Made by a program: the position numbers and the translations under genes
The notes under the pieces: generated by a model
What the model was told of the DNA's origin: nothing
What the model saw: the letters and a program-made list of their open reading frames with translations, nothing else
Database searches by the model: none
Part shown: one piece after another, positions 23,817 to 33,706 of the stretch
How positions within the stretch are numbered: the stretch's first letter is position 1
Layout: every line of letters begins with the position of its first letter
From: an uncultured Bacteroidia bacterium
Lineage (GTDB): Bacteria > Bacteroidota > Bacteroidia > Bacteroidales > UBA932
Length of the DNA stretch: 64,000 nucleotides
Direction of reading: 5' to 3'
Assembly (NCBI GenBank): GCA_902779785.1
Contig: CACZDC010000001.1
Span: forward strand, 292,632 to 356,631

Positions 23817-26800
23817 ATGAAACTAATCCAAAAACTATTTTTGACCTTGACGGTGCTGGCATTTGCAGCTCTTTCTGCCTCTGCCCAGTCCCACAAGGTG
23901 TCGGGCGTCGTTTCCTCGACCACCGGGGAGAGCCTGATCGGAGCCGGCGTTATGGTGAAAGGCACCACGACAGGTGCGGTCACCGGCACTGACGGCTCCT
24001 ACTCGCTGCAGGTTCCCGATGGCGCCACGCTGGTGTTTTCCTGCATCGGTTACAATGATGCGGAATACGTGCCGGGGCCGAAAACAACTCTCAACGTTGT
24101 CCTTGAAGAGGACCAGAAAATTCTCGAAGAGGCTGTGGTAGTCGGTTACGGCGTCCAGAGCAAGGTCACCCTTACCGGCTCAGTCACATCGACTTCCGGA
24201 ACGGACCTTATCAAAAACTCTTCTGTCAACCTGTCCCAGGGCCTTGCAGGCCGTCTTTCAGGCGTTATCGTGAACAACCGTTCCGGCGAGCCCGGTAACG
24301 ACAACGCCACGATTTTCATCCGTGGCCGCAGCACGCTGGGAAACAACACACCCCTTATCATCATCGACGGTGTCCAGGGACGTGACGAAGATTTCTACCG
24401 CCTTTCCGGTGAGGAAATCGAGTCCGTCAACGTACTTAAGGACGTATCGGCCAACATTTACGGTGCACGTGCCGCAAACGGCGTTATCGTGGTCACGACA
24501 AAACGAGGCAAATTCAACAATGCCCCCAATGTCACCTTTACCTACGACCTCGGTCTCCAGCAGCCTACGCGCATAGTGCAGATGGCAGATGCGGCACTCT
24601 ATACCAAGGCCTACAACGCCGAACTCGCCATTACCAAGCGTAAACCTCAGTACACCGAGTCTGAAATTGCGGCATACGAGGATGGTTCGGATCCGATCAA
24701 TTATCCGAACACCAACTGGAGCAAGGAAGTGTTCAAGCCCATCTCTTCTCAGCATAAGTATGGCGTCTCCATTAACGGCGGCGGCCAGAGAGTCGCTTAT
24801 TTCGTGCAGCTCAACGGTCAGCTGCAGGACGGTATCTATAAGAACAGTTCCACGAACTTCAACCAGTTCAACGTCCGCAGCAACATCGATGTGAAGGTCA
24901 CCAACAACCTTACTCTCGGAACTGACCTCAACTTCCGCCAGCAACACCGTGACCGTTCTGCCTACGGCGAGGCCTCGGATATCTTCTATGCGCTGCTCAA
25001 GCTCAAACCCACCAGCGCGATGTACTATCCCAACGGGCTTCTCCGTGCAGGCGACTACAACCCGGCAGCCCTCGTTTCGGAGCTATGCGGTTACAACAAG
25101 ACCACTATCAACACCCAGACCCTGACCTTCAAGGCCGACTGGAAACTTGATTTCATCCTCAAGGGCCTGTCCGTCAACGCATCTTATGCCTATGACCTCG
25201 TCGGAAAGTTCAACAAGCTCTGGCAGACCCCCTGGGACTGCTACACCTATGACAAGGTCAAAGACGAGTACAGCCTGACCAAGTCCAAGTATTTTGCAAC
25301 TCCTACTCTGCGCGAGGCCGAGACGAATACCTCCCGCCAGAGCCTGAATGCCAACATCAACTTCGACAGGGAATTCGGCAATCACCATGTCACCGGCCTC
25401 GTTGGTTACGAGCAGTACTTCTATCACATGGACTATCTCCAGGCCGGCCGCGACAAATATGTTACCGACGCCCTTGACGAGCTCTTCGCCGGTGACGGAG
25501 ACAAGCAGAACTGGCGCACCAACGGCTATGCTTCCGAGAATGCCCGTATGTCCTTCTTCACCCGATGGAACTACGACTACAAGAGCAAGTACATGCTTTC
25601 GGCCATCCTCCGTTACGACGGAAGTGAGAACTTCAAGAAAGACAAGCGCTGGGGTCTGTTCCCGGGCGCGTCAATCGGCTGGAGAATCTCAGAGGAATCC
25701 TTCATCAAGGACAACCTCCCCTGGCTTACGAACCTGAAACTCCGCGCTTCTTACGGAACCCAGGGTAACGACAAGATCGACCCCTACCAGTACATGACGA
25801 CCTACAGCTTCTCCTCCTCCACGGTCTATCAGGGACTCTTCGACGGGAAGGAAGCCAGCTACATCGTTCCTGGAGCAATCCCCAACGAAAACGTCACCTG
25901 GGAAGTCGCCAATACCTACAATGTGGGTATCGACGGAAATATCTTCAACGGCCTCCTCGGATGGGAACTCGAAGGTTTCTACACTCACCGTAAGAACATT
26001 CTTTGCACCAAGCAGGCTTCAGTACCGTTCTTCACCGGTATGACAGGAACTCTTCCTGACGAGAATATCGGTGAGGTTTCCAACAAGGGTATAGAGTTCC
26101 AGCTCTTCCACGACAACCGTGTCGGAGACTTCATATACCACGTTCAGGGTAATTTCATGTGGGCGAAGAACACCATCCTCTTCATGGATGAAACTCCCTG
26201 GGGAGAAGGCCATGAGTATATGAACCAGACCGGACATCCTATGGGATCTTCACTCATTTACCCGATCATAGGTATCAACAAGACGGAAGAAGACCTCCAG
26301 AAATATACCCAGAAATCCGGTGCCGGACTCGGTGACTTTATCTACAAGGACACGGACAATGATGGGAAAATAACCGATTTGGACCGTGTCAGGACCGACC
26401 TCACCTCCGTTCCTCAGATAGTCTTCGGCCTGAGCGCCTCCGCTACCTGGAAGAATTTCGACTTCTCCATGCTGCTGCAGGGACAGGGCCTTGTACGCTG
26501 CTACTACGCTCCTTACAGCGATCCTCTGTCCAACAACGTCAACAAAGACGCAGCAGAACGTGCCTGGACTCTCGACAACCCCACCTCTGATTACCCGAGG
26601 CTCGGTACGACAGTCAGTAACGGCGGTGTCAACCGCGTTTCCTTCTATCACCGCAACGCGGCCTTCCTCCGTCTGAAGAATATTGAACTTGGCTATACGA
26701 TTCCCCAGAAGGTCTTCGGTTCGCTGAAGATTCCTGTAAAGGGACTGCGTTTCTATATCGGCGGCTTCAACCTGCTGACCATTTCCGGCCTGACGGAAAT

Positions 26801-26885
26801 CGACCCTGAAACCTCTGACGGCGGCGGCAGCTCGTCCTACCCTCAGATGCGTATCTACAATGCCGGCGCAAAACTCACCTTCTAA
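23817..26885 (+). CDS. susC: SusC-like TonB-dependent outer-membrane transporter
   Basis: The ATG at 23817 gives a proper signal peptide (LTVLAFAALSASAQ); earlier in-frame codons overlap murQ. The 1022-residue protein has an N-terminal CnaB/carboxypeptidase-regulatory-like domain (VSGVVSSTTGESLIGAGV, about 23-105), a TonB-box region (EEAVVVGYGVQSK), a plug (LIIIDGVQGRD, VNVLKDVSANIYGARAANGV) and a 22-strand barrel ending in AKLTF. It imports oligomeric substrate with its SusD partner 12 bases downstream. Its substrate should be the cell-wall or glycan polymer attacked by the neighbouring enzymes. The symbol denotes the family, not starch specificity. Confidence 0.93.
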   Translation: MKLIQKLFLTLTVLAFAALSASAQSHKVSGVVSSTTGESLIGAGVMVKGTTTGAVTGTDGSYSLQVPDGATLVFSCIGYNDAEYVPGPKTTLNVVLEEDQKILEEAVVVGYGVQSKVTLTGSVTSTSGTDLIKNSSVNLSQGLAGRLSGVIVNNRSGEPGNDNATIFIRGRSTLGNNTPLIIIDGVQGRDEDFYRLSGEEIESVNVLKDVSANIYGARAANGVIVVTTKRGKFNNAPNVTFTYDLGLQQPTRIVQMADAALYTKAYNAELAITKRKPQYTESEIAAYEDGSDPINYPNTNWSKEVFKPISSQHKYGVSINGGGQRVAYFVQLNGQLQDGIYKNSSTNFNQFNVRSNIDVKVTNNLTLGTDLNFRQQHRDRSAYGEASDIFYALLKLKPTSAMYYPNGLLRAGDYNPAALVSELCGYNKTTINTQTLTFKADWKLDFILKGLSVNASYAYDLVGKFNKLWQTPWDCYTYDKVKDEYSLTKSKYFATPTLREAETNTSRQSLNANINFDREFGNHHVTGLVGYEQYFYHMDYLQAGRDKYVTDALDELFAGDGDKQNWRTNGYASENARMSFFTRWNYDYKSKYMLSAILRYDGSENFKKDKRWGLFPGASIGWRISEESFIKDNLPWLTNLKLRASYGTQGNDKIDPYQYMTTYSFSSSTVYQGLFDGKEASYIVPGAIPNENVTWEVANTYNVGIDGNIFNGLLGWELEGFYTHRKNILCTKQASVPFFTGMTGTLPDENIGEVSNKGIEFQLFHDNRVGDFIYHVQGNFMWAKNTILFMDETPWGEGHEYMNQTGHPMGSSLIYPIIGINKTEEDLQKYTQKSGAGLGDFIYKDTDNDGKITDLDRVRTDLTSVPQIVFGLSASATWKNFDFSMLLQGQGLVRCYYAPYSDPLSNNVNKDAAERAWTLDNPTSDYPRLGTTVSNGGVNRVSFYHRNAAFLRLKNIELGYTIPQKVFGSLKIPVKGLRFYIGGFNLLTISGLTEIDPETSDGGGSSSYPQMRIYNAGAKLTF

Positions 26886-26897
26886 TAAGTATTTGCA

Positions 26898-28931
26898 ATG
26901 AAAAAAATATTTGTCATCATAACTGCCGCCCTCGCCCTCTCATCCTGCAAAGGATTTCTGGACCGTCAGCCGCTGGACTCGGTGTCTGATGCCGCGGTAT
27001 TCAACAATGAAGGTCTTTCCGAGGCCTACGTGAATGCGCTTTACACCTCGCTCCCGGACCCCATGCAGGAGGGCAATATCGGATGTATCTCCGATGAAGG
27101 CTTCTTCCGTTACGGCGGCTCTTCCACGCGTTATATGGCGGACGGAACCGTTACGCCGAGCGATGTGGTTTACGCCTCACAGGGTGGCCCGGCCCACGAC
27201 AGTCGCGTTACTATCCTGAATATCTGGACACGCGCCTATGACCGCATCCGCAAGATGAACATCTTCCTCGAGCAGATGAAGGAGAGCAAGATCGATCCTG
27301 AAATCAAGAACCGCCTCGTCGGTGAAGTCTATTACCTGAGGGCCTGGATGTACACCAACCTTATCCAGCGTTATGCCGGTGTGCCTATCATCGACAAGGT
27401 CTATGCTCTCGGTGACGACTACAGCATCAAACGCAACACCTTCGACGAGTGTGTCACCTTCATCAAGGGCGATCTGGACAAGGCTGAATCAATGGTTCCT
27501 GACAAGGAACATGCAGTCAAAGGCCGCATCAACAAGGATATCGTCCTGGCCCTTCGCAGCCGCCTTACCCTTTTTGTCGCATCTCCGCTGTTCAACGATC
27601 CTGACAAGCCCGAAGGCAGCATCTTCCGCGGCGCTTACAGCGCTGCCAAGTGGCAGGATGCCTATAATGCCGCCAAGGCCGTGGTTAACCGTGCAGAGCA
27701 GGACGGCGCATACGGCATCGCTCCTACCTATGAAGACTTCTGGACAAATGTCGACTGCCGCGAGGTCATCTGGGCGAAGTATTATACCCCGACCAACGGC
27801 AACAAGGCTCAGCTCCTCTATGCTCCTGAATCGGGCGGAGTGGGCGGATACGAAAGTGTCAGCCCTACCGAAAACCTGATCATCGACTACGAAATGATCA
27901 ATGGCAAGAAATTCTTTGAAGAAGGTTCCGGCTATGATCCCCAGCATCCCTGGGCCAACCGTGACCCCCGTCTTTACAAGACCATCCTGCTCAGCTTCCA
28001 GCCCTTCCGTGACATTCCGAAGTTTGATTTCTGCTATTTCTATGAGCCGGGCCGAAAGACCGTGGACGACACTCCTGCAAACAGGAGCAAGTACCCCGGT
28101 GCGGATGTGGACAATGATTTGCACAAACTCCGTCCCTTCCCCAATGGCTACACCCGTGCTGATTTTGCAGCCGGAAAGGATACTCCCGACTACACTTCCA
28201 AGTCCAAGTATATGGGCGACATTTCCACCGGTTACCTGCTGAACAAATGGCACATTCCGACGGAGCCCATCACCACCCAGGTCAACTATTCCAGGATGTA
28301 TCCCTGGTTCCGCCTGGCAGAGTTCTATCTCAACCTCGCCGAAGCAGCCTATATGCTTGGCGGCAAGGAGGATGAGGTCCGTCACTGCCTTGATGTGATC
28401 CGGGACAGGCCCGACGTGCAGATGCCTCATATCACTGACAGCGGAGAAAACCTCTGGGACAGGATAGTCAACGAGCGCCGTATTGAATTCGCCTTCGAGA
28501 CTCAGCGCTTCTTCGACACCCGCCGCTGGAAGATTGCACCTAAATATGAAGACACACCCTGGATGAACTCCCACACCATGATTCTCCAGCAGGGCAGCTA
28601 TGTCAAGAATGCTGAGGGCGGTCTCGATATTACCGTGACTTCACAGGACACCGTGTACCGTGTCGCTGTCGGCCTTGATTATTATCCTACTCCCAAGATG
28701 AGCTACCATGCAGATACCTACGGCTACAGGAGCAAGACCTCAAATCAGAAACGCAGCCTGGTCTTCGAGTACAAGTGGCTCGGAAAGACCTATAAGATCG
28801 ACTACGGCGACTGCATCACCGGTCTGGCCGATACCGAAAAGTCCTGGGAGGACAAGATGTACCTGCAGCCCATCCCGTCCAACGAGATGGAGCGCACGAA
28901 AGGTCAGCTCGAACAGAATCCCGGATATTGA
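26898..28931 (+). CDS. susD: SusD-like substrate-binding lipoprotein
   Basis: A 677-residue surface lipoprotein (signal ALALSSCKGF, Cys17) with the SusD start LDRQPLDSVSD, TPR-like helices (LVGEVYYLRAWMYTNLIQRY) and the C-terminal RagB/SusD domain (RLAEFYLNLAEAAY, RRIEFAFETQRFFDTRRW). It caps the SusC channel and delivers ligand. It is longer than average for SusD (about 500-600), with the excess in the C-terminal half (SYVKNAEGGLDITV and following). It forms a pair with the gene ending at 26885. Confidence 0.92.
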   Translation: MKKIFVIITAALALSSCKGFLDRQPLDSVSDAAVFNNEGLSEAYVNALYTSLPDPMQEGNIGCISDEGFFRYGGSSTRYMADGTVTPSDVVYASQGGPAHDSRVTILNIWTRAYDRIRKMNIFLEQMKESKIDPEIKNRLVGEVYYLRAWMYTNLIQRYAGVPIIDKVYALGDDYSIKRNTFDECVTFIKGDLDKAESMVPDKEHAVKGRINKDIVLALRSRLTLFVASPLFNDPDKPEGSIFRGAYSAAKWQDAYNAAKAVVNRAEQDGAYGIAPTYEDFWTNVDCREVIWAKYYTPTNGNKAQLLYAPESGGVGGYESVSPTENLIIDYEMINGKKFFEEGSGYDPQHPWANRDPRLYKTILLSFQPFRDIPKFDFCYFYEPGRKTVDDTPANRSKYPGADVDNDLHKLRPFPNGYTRADFAAGKDTPDYTSKSKYMGDISTGYLLNKWHIPTEPITTQVNYSRMYPWFRLAEFYLNLAEAAYMLGGKEDEVRHCLDVIRDRPDVQMPHITDSGENLWDRIVNERRIEFAFETQRFFDTRRWKIAPKYEDTPWMNSHTMILQQGSYVKNAEGGLDITVTSQDTVYRVAVGLDYYPTPKMSYHADTYGYRSKTSNQKRSLVFEYKWLGKTYKIDYGDCITGLADTEKSWEDKMYLQPIPSNEMERTKGQLEQNPGY

Positions 28932-28991
28932 TAAACGTACTAAAAACAAACTATAACCATCTTATTTAACCTTTTTAAACAACAAACACAA

Positions 28992-30164
28992 ATGAAACAC
29001 ATCAAGTTTTTGCTCTTTGCAGCGATCTGCAGTGCTTTCACATTCACTTCCTGCAAGAAGGGTGACGACACTCCTGCAACCAAGCCGGTTATCACCATTT
29101 CAGACGGTGCAACCGAAGGATCCTACAAGGTAGTCGTCAAGTCAGACTCTGAGCTTACCAGCGTTGTCATCAAGACAAAGGCCGGCAGCGAGGAGAAGAC
29201 TGCCGTCGAGGCCAAGACCTTCTCAAATCCCAAGGAGTACACCTACGAGGGAACTATCGAGTATCCTGCCAAGACCTATGCAGCAGTAGTGACTGTCACA
29301 GCCAGCAACAAGAAGGAACTCTCCAACACCCAGGAGAAGACCATCACCATTCCTGAACCCGCCGTCGATCCCGAAGCTCCCGTTCTGTACAACTTCGCCG
29401 TGGAGTTCGTAAAGGTTTCCCGCGAGGCCTGGAACAAGAACCACGCTGCCGGAAAGATCCATCAGCACACCGAAGAAGGTGGACTTATCGAAGATGATGT
29501 CCACTATATCCCGGATGAGTGGTCAGATCCCGATGACGAGTCCAAGTGGACCAAGTTCCATGTCGCCGGCAAGACCTACAATACCTGCGACATGCTCGAA
29601 ATCGGCACCCGTGCTTTCCTGATGCTCGAAGGTTTCGATGCTGCCACCAAGACTTCGAATGGCGGCTGGGATGGCTCAGAAACCGGCTGGGCATACAGCA
29701 AATATCCCAAACTCTCTCCTGCTGCCACCCTCACTACTGAGATTCCCGCAACACACGGCTATAAGTGGGGACAAAATCCTTACAATGAGAGCGGCGTTAC
29801 TGAAGTTGGTGATGTCGTCAAAGCTAATGGCGGTCCTATCCGTATGGGAGATCCCAAGAACGGAACAGTTGCCGGCACTCCCAATGTCTGCCGTCAGGAC
29901 ATCATGATCAGCTATGGTATGCGTCATCTGATCTGGCCCTTCGATCACGACATGGTTGTTTCCAACATGTGCGGCTACAATAATGCCACCCAGCGCTCCC
30001 AGGTCAACAACGAATTCTTCGGCAACGTTTGTGTAAAACGTTACTACATGATGCTTCTCGGCTTCTTCGAGTATATGCTCGACAACAATCTGATGGATGC
30101 TTCCTCCATCCCTGCCGACCAGACATTCAACTGCGCCCTCTTCGGAAACGAAAAGTGGGACTAA
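28992..30164 (+). CDS. surface lipoprotein with C-terminal pseudomurein-binding-repeat-like domain
   Basis: A 390-residue lipoprotein (FTFTSCKKGDD, Cys21) in the position where SusC/SusD loci keep surface glycan-binding proteins. Residues about 30-120 are an Ig-like beta domain. Residues about 130-390 share a domain with the lipoprotein at 36192-37661: DDVHYIP, then FHVAGKTYNTCDMLEIGTRA (189-208), LEGFD, CGYNN (327-331), and a C-terminal LFGNEKWD. The motif of an Ile/Val-x-(Ile/Val)-x-Gly-x-x-Tyr turn, a Met and then a hydrophobic helix resembles archaeal pseudomurein-binding repeats (PF09373). That match is from memory of the family pattern and needs a profile search. It is followed by a strong terminator. 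Confidence 0.6.
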   Translation: MKHIKFLLFAAICSAFTFTSCKKGDDTPATKPVITISDGATEGSYKVVVKSDSELTSVVIKTKAGSEEKTAVEAKTFSNPKEYTYEGTIEYPAKTYAAVVTVTASNKKELSNTQEKTITIPEPAVDPEAPVLYNFAVEFVKVSREAWNKNHAAGKIHQHTEEGGLIEDDVHYIPDEWSDPDDESKWTKFHVAGKTYNTCDMLEIGTRAFLMLEGFDAATKTSNGGWDGSETGWAYSKYPKLSPAATLTTEIPATHGYKWGQNPYNESGVTEVGDVVKANGGPIRMGDPKNGTVAGTPNVCRQDIMISYGMRHLIWPFDHDMVVSNMCGYNNATQRSQVNNEFFGNVCVKRYYMMLLGFFEYMLDNNLMDASSIPADQTFNCALFGNEKWD

Positions 30165-30187
30165 TAATTTGTCCTTAAATTAATTAC

Positions 30188-30224
30188 GACTCCCGGGAGG
30201 CCGGGCCTTCCGGGAGTCTTTTTT
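30188..30224 (+). terminator. strong intrinsic terminator after the SusC/SusD/lipoprotein genes
   Basis: A 9-bp perfect stem (GACTCCCGG/CCGGGAGTC) continues into a 5-bp inner stem (AGGCC/GGCCT) and is followed by TTTTTT. It lies 23 bases after the stop at 30164 and 11 bases before the next ATG. No new TAnnTTTG box is seen between it and that ATG, so downstream genes may depend on read-through. Confidence 0.85.
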
Positions 30225-30235
30225 ATTATTTTATT

Positions 30236-31597
30236 ATGAAATTACCTGTGACAGTTTTTTTGATGGCAGCCCTGGGAGCTGTAATTTGCTGCGACAAGCC
30301 TTGCGTTCCTCCCGCTGAGGACAACAATAATGGCGGAGAGGAGCAGCAAATTGTCGAGACGACTCTTACACTGACCTCTGCCGCCTCTCTCCAGTTTTCA
30401 CCGGAAAGAGCTGCTGTGGATGTAGAGTTCACCTGCTCCGACAACTGGAAGGCAAAAATTCTTCCCGAAGGCACCGAATATACCTGGGTGACAGCTTATC
30501 CTCATTCCGGTAAGGCCGGCTCCGGCAAGGTAAACATCTCTGTCACCGCCAACAACACTCTGGACGCCAAAGCGGCCACGCTTGAGATTGTCTGCAATGA
30601 CAAGAAGCTGGAGGTGCCCATTGCCCAGGAAGGCCTTAAGCGCCTTCGTTACAACTATAAGGGGGCGGAATTGCTCCCTAAACTGGCCGCAACCTACGAT
30701 GAATTTATAAAGAATGACCTGATGCCCAACTCGTTCACAATGGACAATGAGGGCATTACGGAAACTCTTTCCAAAGGACAATACTATGAGGCTATGTGCC
30801 TTATGCTGCCTGACCTGGCAACAGGCAACGACGATTGGAAGACAAAGACCTATGCCCTGCTGGGCTGCGGCTCCCCTTCCTCCGGAAGCCAGTATGAGAC
30901 TTTTGCCCCTGACATGGTAAGCCTCGAGCAGGTTCTCTGGATCAATGACAAACAGTACACTTACGCCAAAGGGCACAGCAACACTTTCGCCAATTACTGC
31001 ACTGTTGACGGCACCTACTTCTCTTTCACTCGCTCACTTGTCGTCTGCGCCCGCCTTATAAGCGCGTTCGCGAAAGACGGCAGCCTGCCTTCGGAGGTTT
31101 CCTCCTGGCAGTCGGATTTCCTGCGCGACATGAACTATGACAGTGGCTGCCAGAACGCTACCGGTGCTGCCAAATGCTCCCTCTCAGATCCCGTCGTGAC
31201 TGCCGCCAGAGATGCAGCCATTGCCGGAAAGACCACAACGATGGACAAGGCCGTCGCCCTCTTCAATTACGCCCGCGACCAGTGGGAGTGGGAAGATTAT
31301 TCCAATACCCGGAAGGGTGCAATCAAAGTCATAAACGGCAAGGTTGGCAACTGCTGCGACCTCGCTCATGCTTTGATCGCCATATCCCGTTCCGCCGGCA
31401 TCCCTGCACGCTATGTCCATGGTCCTGAGACCTATTATCCGAGCGGAAACATCTTCGGACATGTCTGGGCAGAATTGTATGTTGACGGGAAATGGTACAC
31501 CTGCGATGCCTCCAACAACAGCTGTACCTTCGGAACCCCCATGTGGATTCTTGAGAAATCCACTATCAGGGGCAAGTATAAAGATTTACCTTTCTAG
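30236..31597 (+). CDS. transglutaminase-fold cysteine peptidase resembling pseudomurein endoisopeptidase (C71), with BACON domain
   Basis: A 453-residue probable lipoprotein (AALGAVICCD, Cys18 or 19). Residues about 45-132 are a BACON-like beta domain ending VPIAQEG. Residues about 150-300 contain segments resembling pseudomurein-binding repeats (MPNSFTMD...LSKGQYYEAMCLML and CTVDGTYFSFTRSLVVCARL). Residues about 315-453 are a transglutaminase-like core with all three catalytic residues: Cys373 in GNCCDLAHAL, His409 in FGHVWAELYVDGKW and Asp424 in YTCDASNNS. The surroundings (SDPVVTAARDA, AVALFNYARD, GIPARYVHG, C-terminal GKYKDLPF) match what I remember of PeiW/PeiP and methanogen relatives, which cut Ala-Lys isopeptide bonds in pseudomurein. 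A generic transglutaminase-like protein is the fallback call. Confidence 0.72.
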   Translation: MKLPVTVFLMAALGAVICCDKPCVPPAEDNNNGGEEQQIVETTLTLTSAASLQFSPERAAVDVEFTCSDNWKAKILPEGTEYTWVTAYPHSGKAGSGKVNISVTANNTLDAKAATLEIVCNDKKLEVPIAQEGLKRLRYNYKGAELLPKLAATYDEFIKNDLMPNSFTMDNEGITETLSKGQYYEAMCLMLPDLATGNDDWKTKTYALLGCGSPSSGSQYETFAPDMVSLEQVLWINDKQYTYAKGHSNTFANYCTVDGTYFSFTRSLVVCARLISAFAKDGSLPSEVSSWQSDFLRDMNYDSGCQNATGAAKCSLSDPVVTAARDAAIAGKTTTMDKAVALFNYARDQWEWEDYSNTRKGAIKVINGKVGNCCDLAHALIAISRSAGIPARYVHGPETYYPSGNIFGHVWAELYVDGKWYTCDASNNSCTFGTPMWILEKSTIRGKYKDLPF

Positions 31598-31603
31598 ACA
31601 ATA

Positions 31604-33706
31604 ATGAAACATCGCTTCCTCCTGCCGGCAGTCTGCCTGATGGCTCTCGCCGCTTGCGAAAAGACGCCCAACTATGCTACGGTCAATCTGGACCGGCTGA
31701 TAGTCAATGAAATATGCCCATCTGTAGCCGATGGGGAGAAAGGATGGATTGAGATATTCAACCCTTCGGAAGAGCCGATTAATATCTATGGGCTTCAGCT
31801 GAAGATCACTGACGATTATTACTATCGCGGCGTGGTATATCAGCTTCCGGATATTTCCATAGGAGCCGGAGAATACCTTGTGCTTCCTCGTGAAGGTGAA
31901 GAGCTTAAGGCAGACATCAAGCTCTCCACCATCGAGGAAATCATCCTCAGCACCGGTTCTGACGATACGATTACCGGACTGGACATGAAGGAATTTCTGG
32001 CCCTGGGCTCCCCGGTCTCCGGCGGTTCATGGTCCAGGATGCCGGATGTGAGCGGCAAGTTTATTCTCAGCGAAACCGCCACCCCCGGGAAAAAGAACTA
32101 CAAGTTCGTGCCATATACTATCACTGGTATGGTAATCAACGAGATCTGCCCCTCCGAAAACTGGGTGGAACTGTACAATAACGGCAGCGGAGCCCTGACT
32201 CTCGACGAGACGACGCTTGTCCTGACAGACAATTCCAATGTAGAGCACGTCATCTATACTTTCGGGGAAAAGGTCAGCATCAATAGAAACGATTATCTTG
32301 CCGTTCCGGCAAAGATTATGGATATGAAGACTCTCAAGCTCCTCTCTAATGAAAAGAAGCTTATTGACAGTTTCTCCGTAGCTGACGTACACGGCGAGGG
32401 TCATCCGATTGCCGGACAGTCTTATTCCCGCCTGCCGGACGTGACTGGAGAGTGGTATATTTCCGGCACAGTCACTAAAGAAGCCCGGAACGAAGACTCC
32501 ACCGCAGATATCAGCGAGTTGATTATCAATGAATTCAGCCCCACGGAAGGCTGGGTGGAAATCCTGAATCCCACGGTCAGGTCGCTCAGGGTCGACCGTG
32601 CACAGCTAAAAGTGGACGGGACTAGCGTCCAGACGCTCAGCGGCTCACTTAAGCCCGGAGAAAGAATAATCGTAAATGTCAGTGGCGGCGCGGGCTCCTC
32701 GCTTTCCCTCTATGCTCCTGACGGCAGCACTCTCGTGGACTCTTTCTCCAAGGACAAAGTCATGGATGAATTGACTCCTGAAGCCTCCGGAAGCTGGTCC
32801 AGAATTCCTGACTGCGACAAGTGGTATACGGTTAAGACTGCCTCGAAAAATGAGCCGAATTACGGGATAATCAAGAACAACACTGTCGGCGTCTGGTATA
32901 ATCAGAGCGCTACTTCGAGCCTTCCCAACAATCTGGACCAGTTCGCTCGTCTCGGAATAGGACACGTCTTCCTCCACGAGTATGCATTCAAAAATTATCC
33001 GACCCTGATTCCGGGAATAATCGAGAAAGCCAACAAGCTTGGTATCAAGATACATATCTGGCTGCAGTGCTTCTGGTGGAATGACTCTGAGGGTGTAAAC
33101 GGCTGGCGCTCTCCGGTGGATGATGCCCTCAAACGCTACAATCAGGAACTTTTCGATGACATCCTGGGTGAGAACAGGGCCATTAAATATGTGAAAGCCG
33201 GCGCCCATGGCATCCATTTCGATTATATCCGTTTCGGCGGCACCGCCTACAAGCACGACTTCCCGGAAGCCGGAGTGAGCGGAGTCGGCGCCATTGATGA
33301 ATTCTGCCGCCAGGCCTCAGAAAAACTCCGCGCCCTCAATCCAGACATTATCCTTTCGGCAGCACTTATGGGCGAGACCGGCAGCGAAAGGTACTATGGC
33401 CAGCATCCCGAGTCCATGGGACAGTATCTTGACATTCTGATTCCTATGATATATGGCAATCACAGCGGCAAGAGCAGCGGGACCTGCAACTCCATAGCCA
33501 ATTACTTCGTCGATCACGGAGCTCCAGCCCAGTGCTGGGCCGGGAATGACACCTACGACAGCGGCAGCCGCGGACTGGATGCAGCTACCATAAAGAAAAG
33601 CTGCGATGGATATAAAAAATCAAGGGTAGATGGTCTCGTCCTTTTCCGCTATGGTCTTGGAACCCTCCCCAACCTGCTCGATCTGAAGTTTAACGAAGTT
33701 CAGTAG
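31604..33706 (+). CDS. lipoprotein: three lamin-tail domains plus glycoside-hydrolase-like TIM barrel
   Basis: A 700-residue lipoprotein (LMALAACEKT, Cys18). Three lamin-tail (LTD) domains follow in tandem, each opening with an (I/V)NE(I/F)(C/S)P motif and GW(I/V)E or NWVE: IVNEICPS at about 33, VINEICPS at about 178 and IINEFSPT at about 307. The C-terminal part (about 425-697) is a TIM-barrel, glycoside-hydrolase-like domain with HIWLQCFWWN, GIHFDYIRFGG (about 538-548), a YYGQHPESMGQYLDIL segment and a final LFRYGLGTLPNL. The same catalytic-type domain recurs in the next two genes. It resembles DUF4015/GHL10-type families and, from memory, proteins of Methanobrevibacter. A glycan backbone hydrolase is likely; the linkage cut is unknown. 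Confidence 0.68.
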   Translation: MKHRFLLPAVCLMALAACEKTPNYATVNLDRLIVNEICPSVADGEKGWIEIFNPSEEPINIYGLQLKITDDYYYRGVVYQLPDISIGAGEYLVLPREGEELKADIKLSTIEEIILSTGSDDTITGLDMKEFLALGSPVSGGSWSRMPDVSGKFILSETATPGKKNYKFVPYTITGMVINEICPSENWVELYNNGSGALTLDETTLVLTDNSNVEHVIYTFGEKVSINRNDYLAVPAKIMDMKTLKLLSNEKKLIDSFSVADVHGEGHPIAGQSYSRLPDVTGEWYISGTVTKEARNEDSTADISELIINEFSPTEGWVEILNPTVRSLRVDRAQLKVDGTSVQTLSGSLKPGERIIVNVSGGAGSSLSLYAPDGSTLVDSFSKDKVMDELTPEASGSWSRIPDCDKWYTVKTASKNEPNYGIIKNNTVGVWYNQSATSSLPNNLDQFARLGIGHVFLHEYAFKNYPTLIPGIIEKANKLGIKIHIWLQCFWWNDSEGVNGWRSPVDDALKRYNQELFDDILGENRAIKYVKAGAHGIHFDYIRFGGTAYKHDFPEAGVSGVGAIDEFCRQASEKLRALNPDIILSAALMGETGSERYYGQHPESMGQYLDILIPMIYGNHSGKSSGTCNSIANYFVDHGAPAQCWAGNDTYDSGSRGLDAATIKKSCDGYKKSRVDGLVLFRYGLGTLPNLLDLKFNEVQ

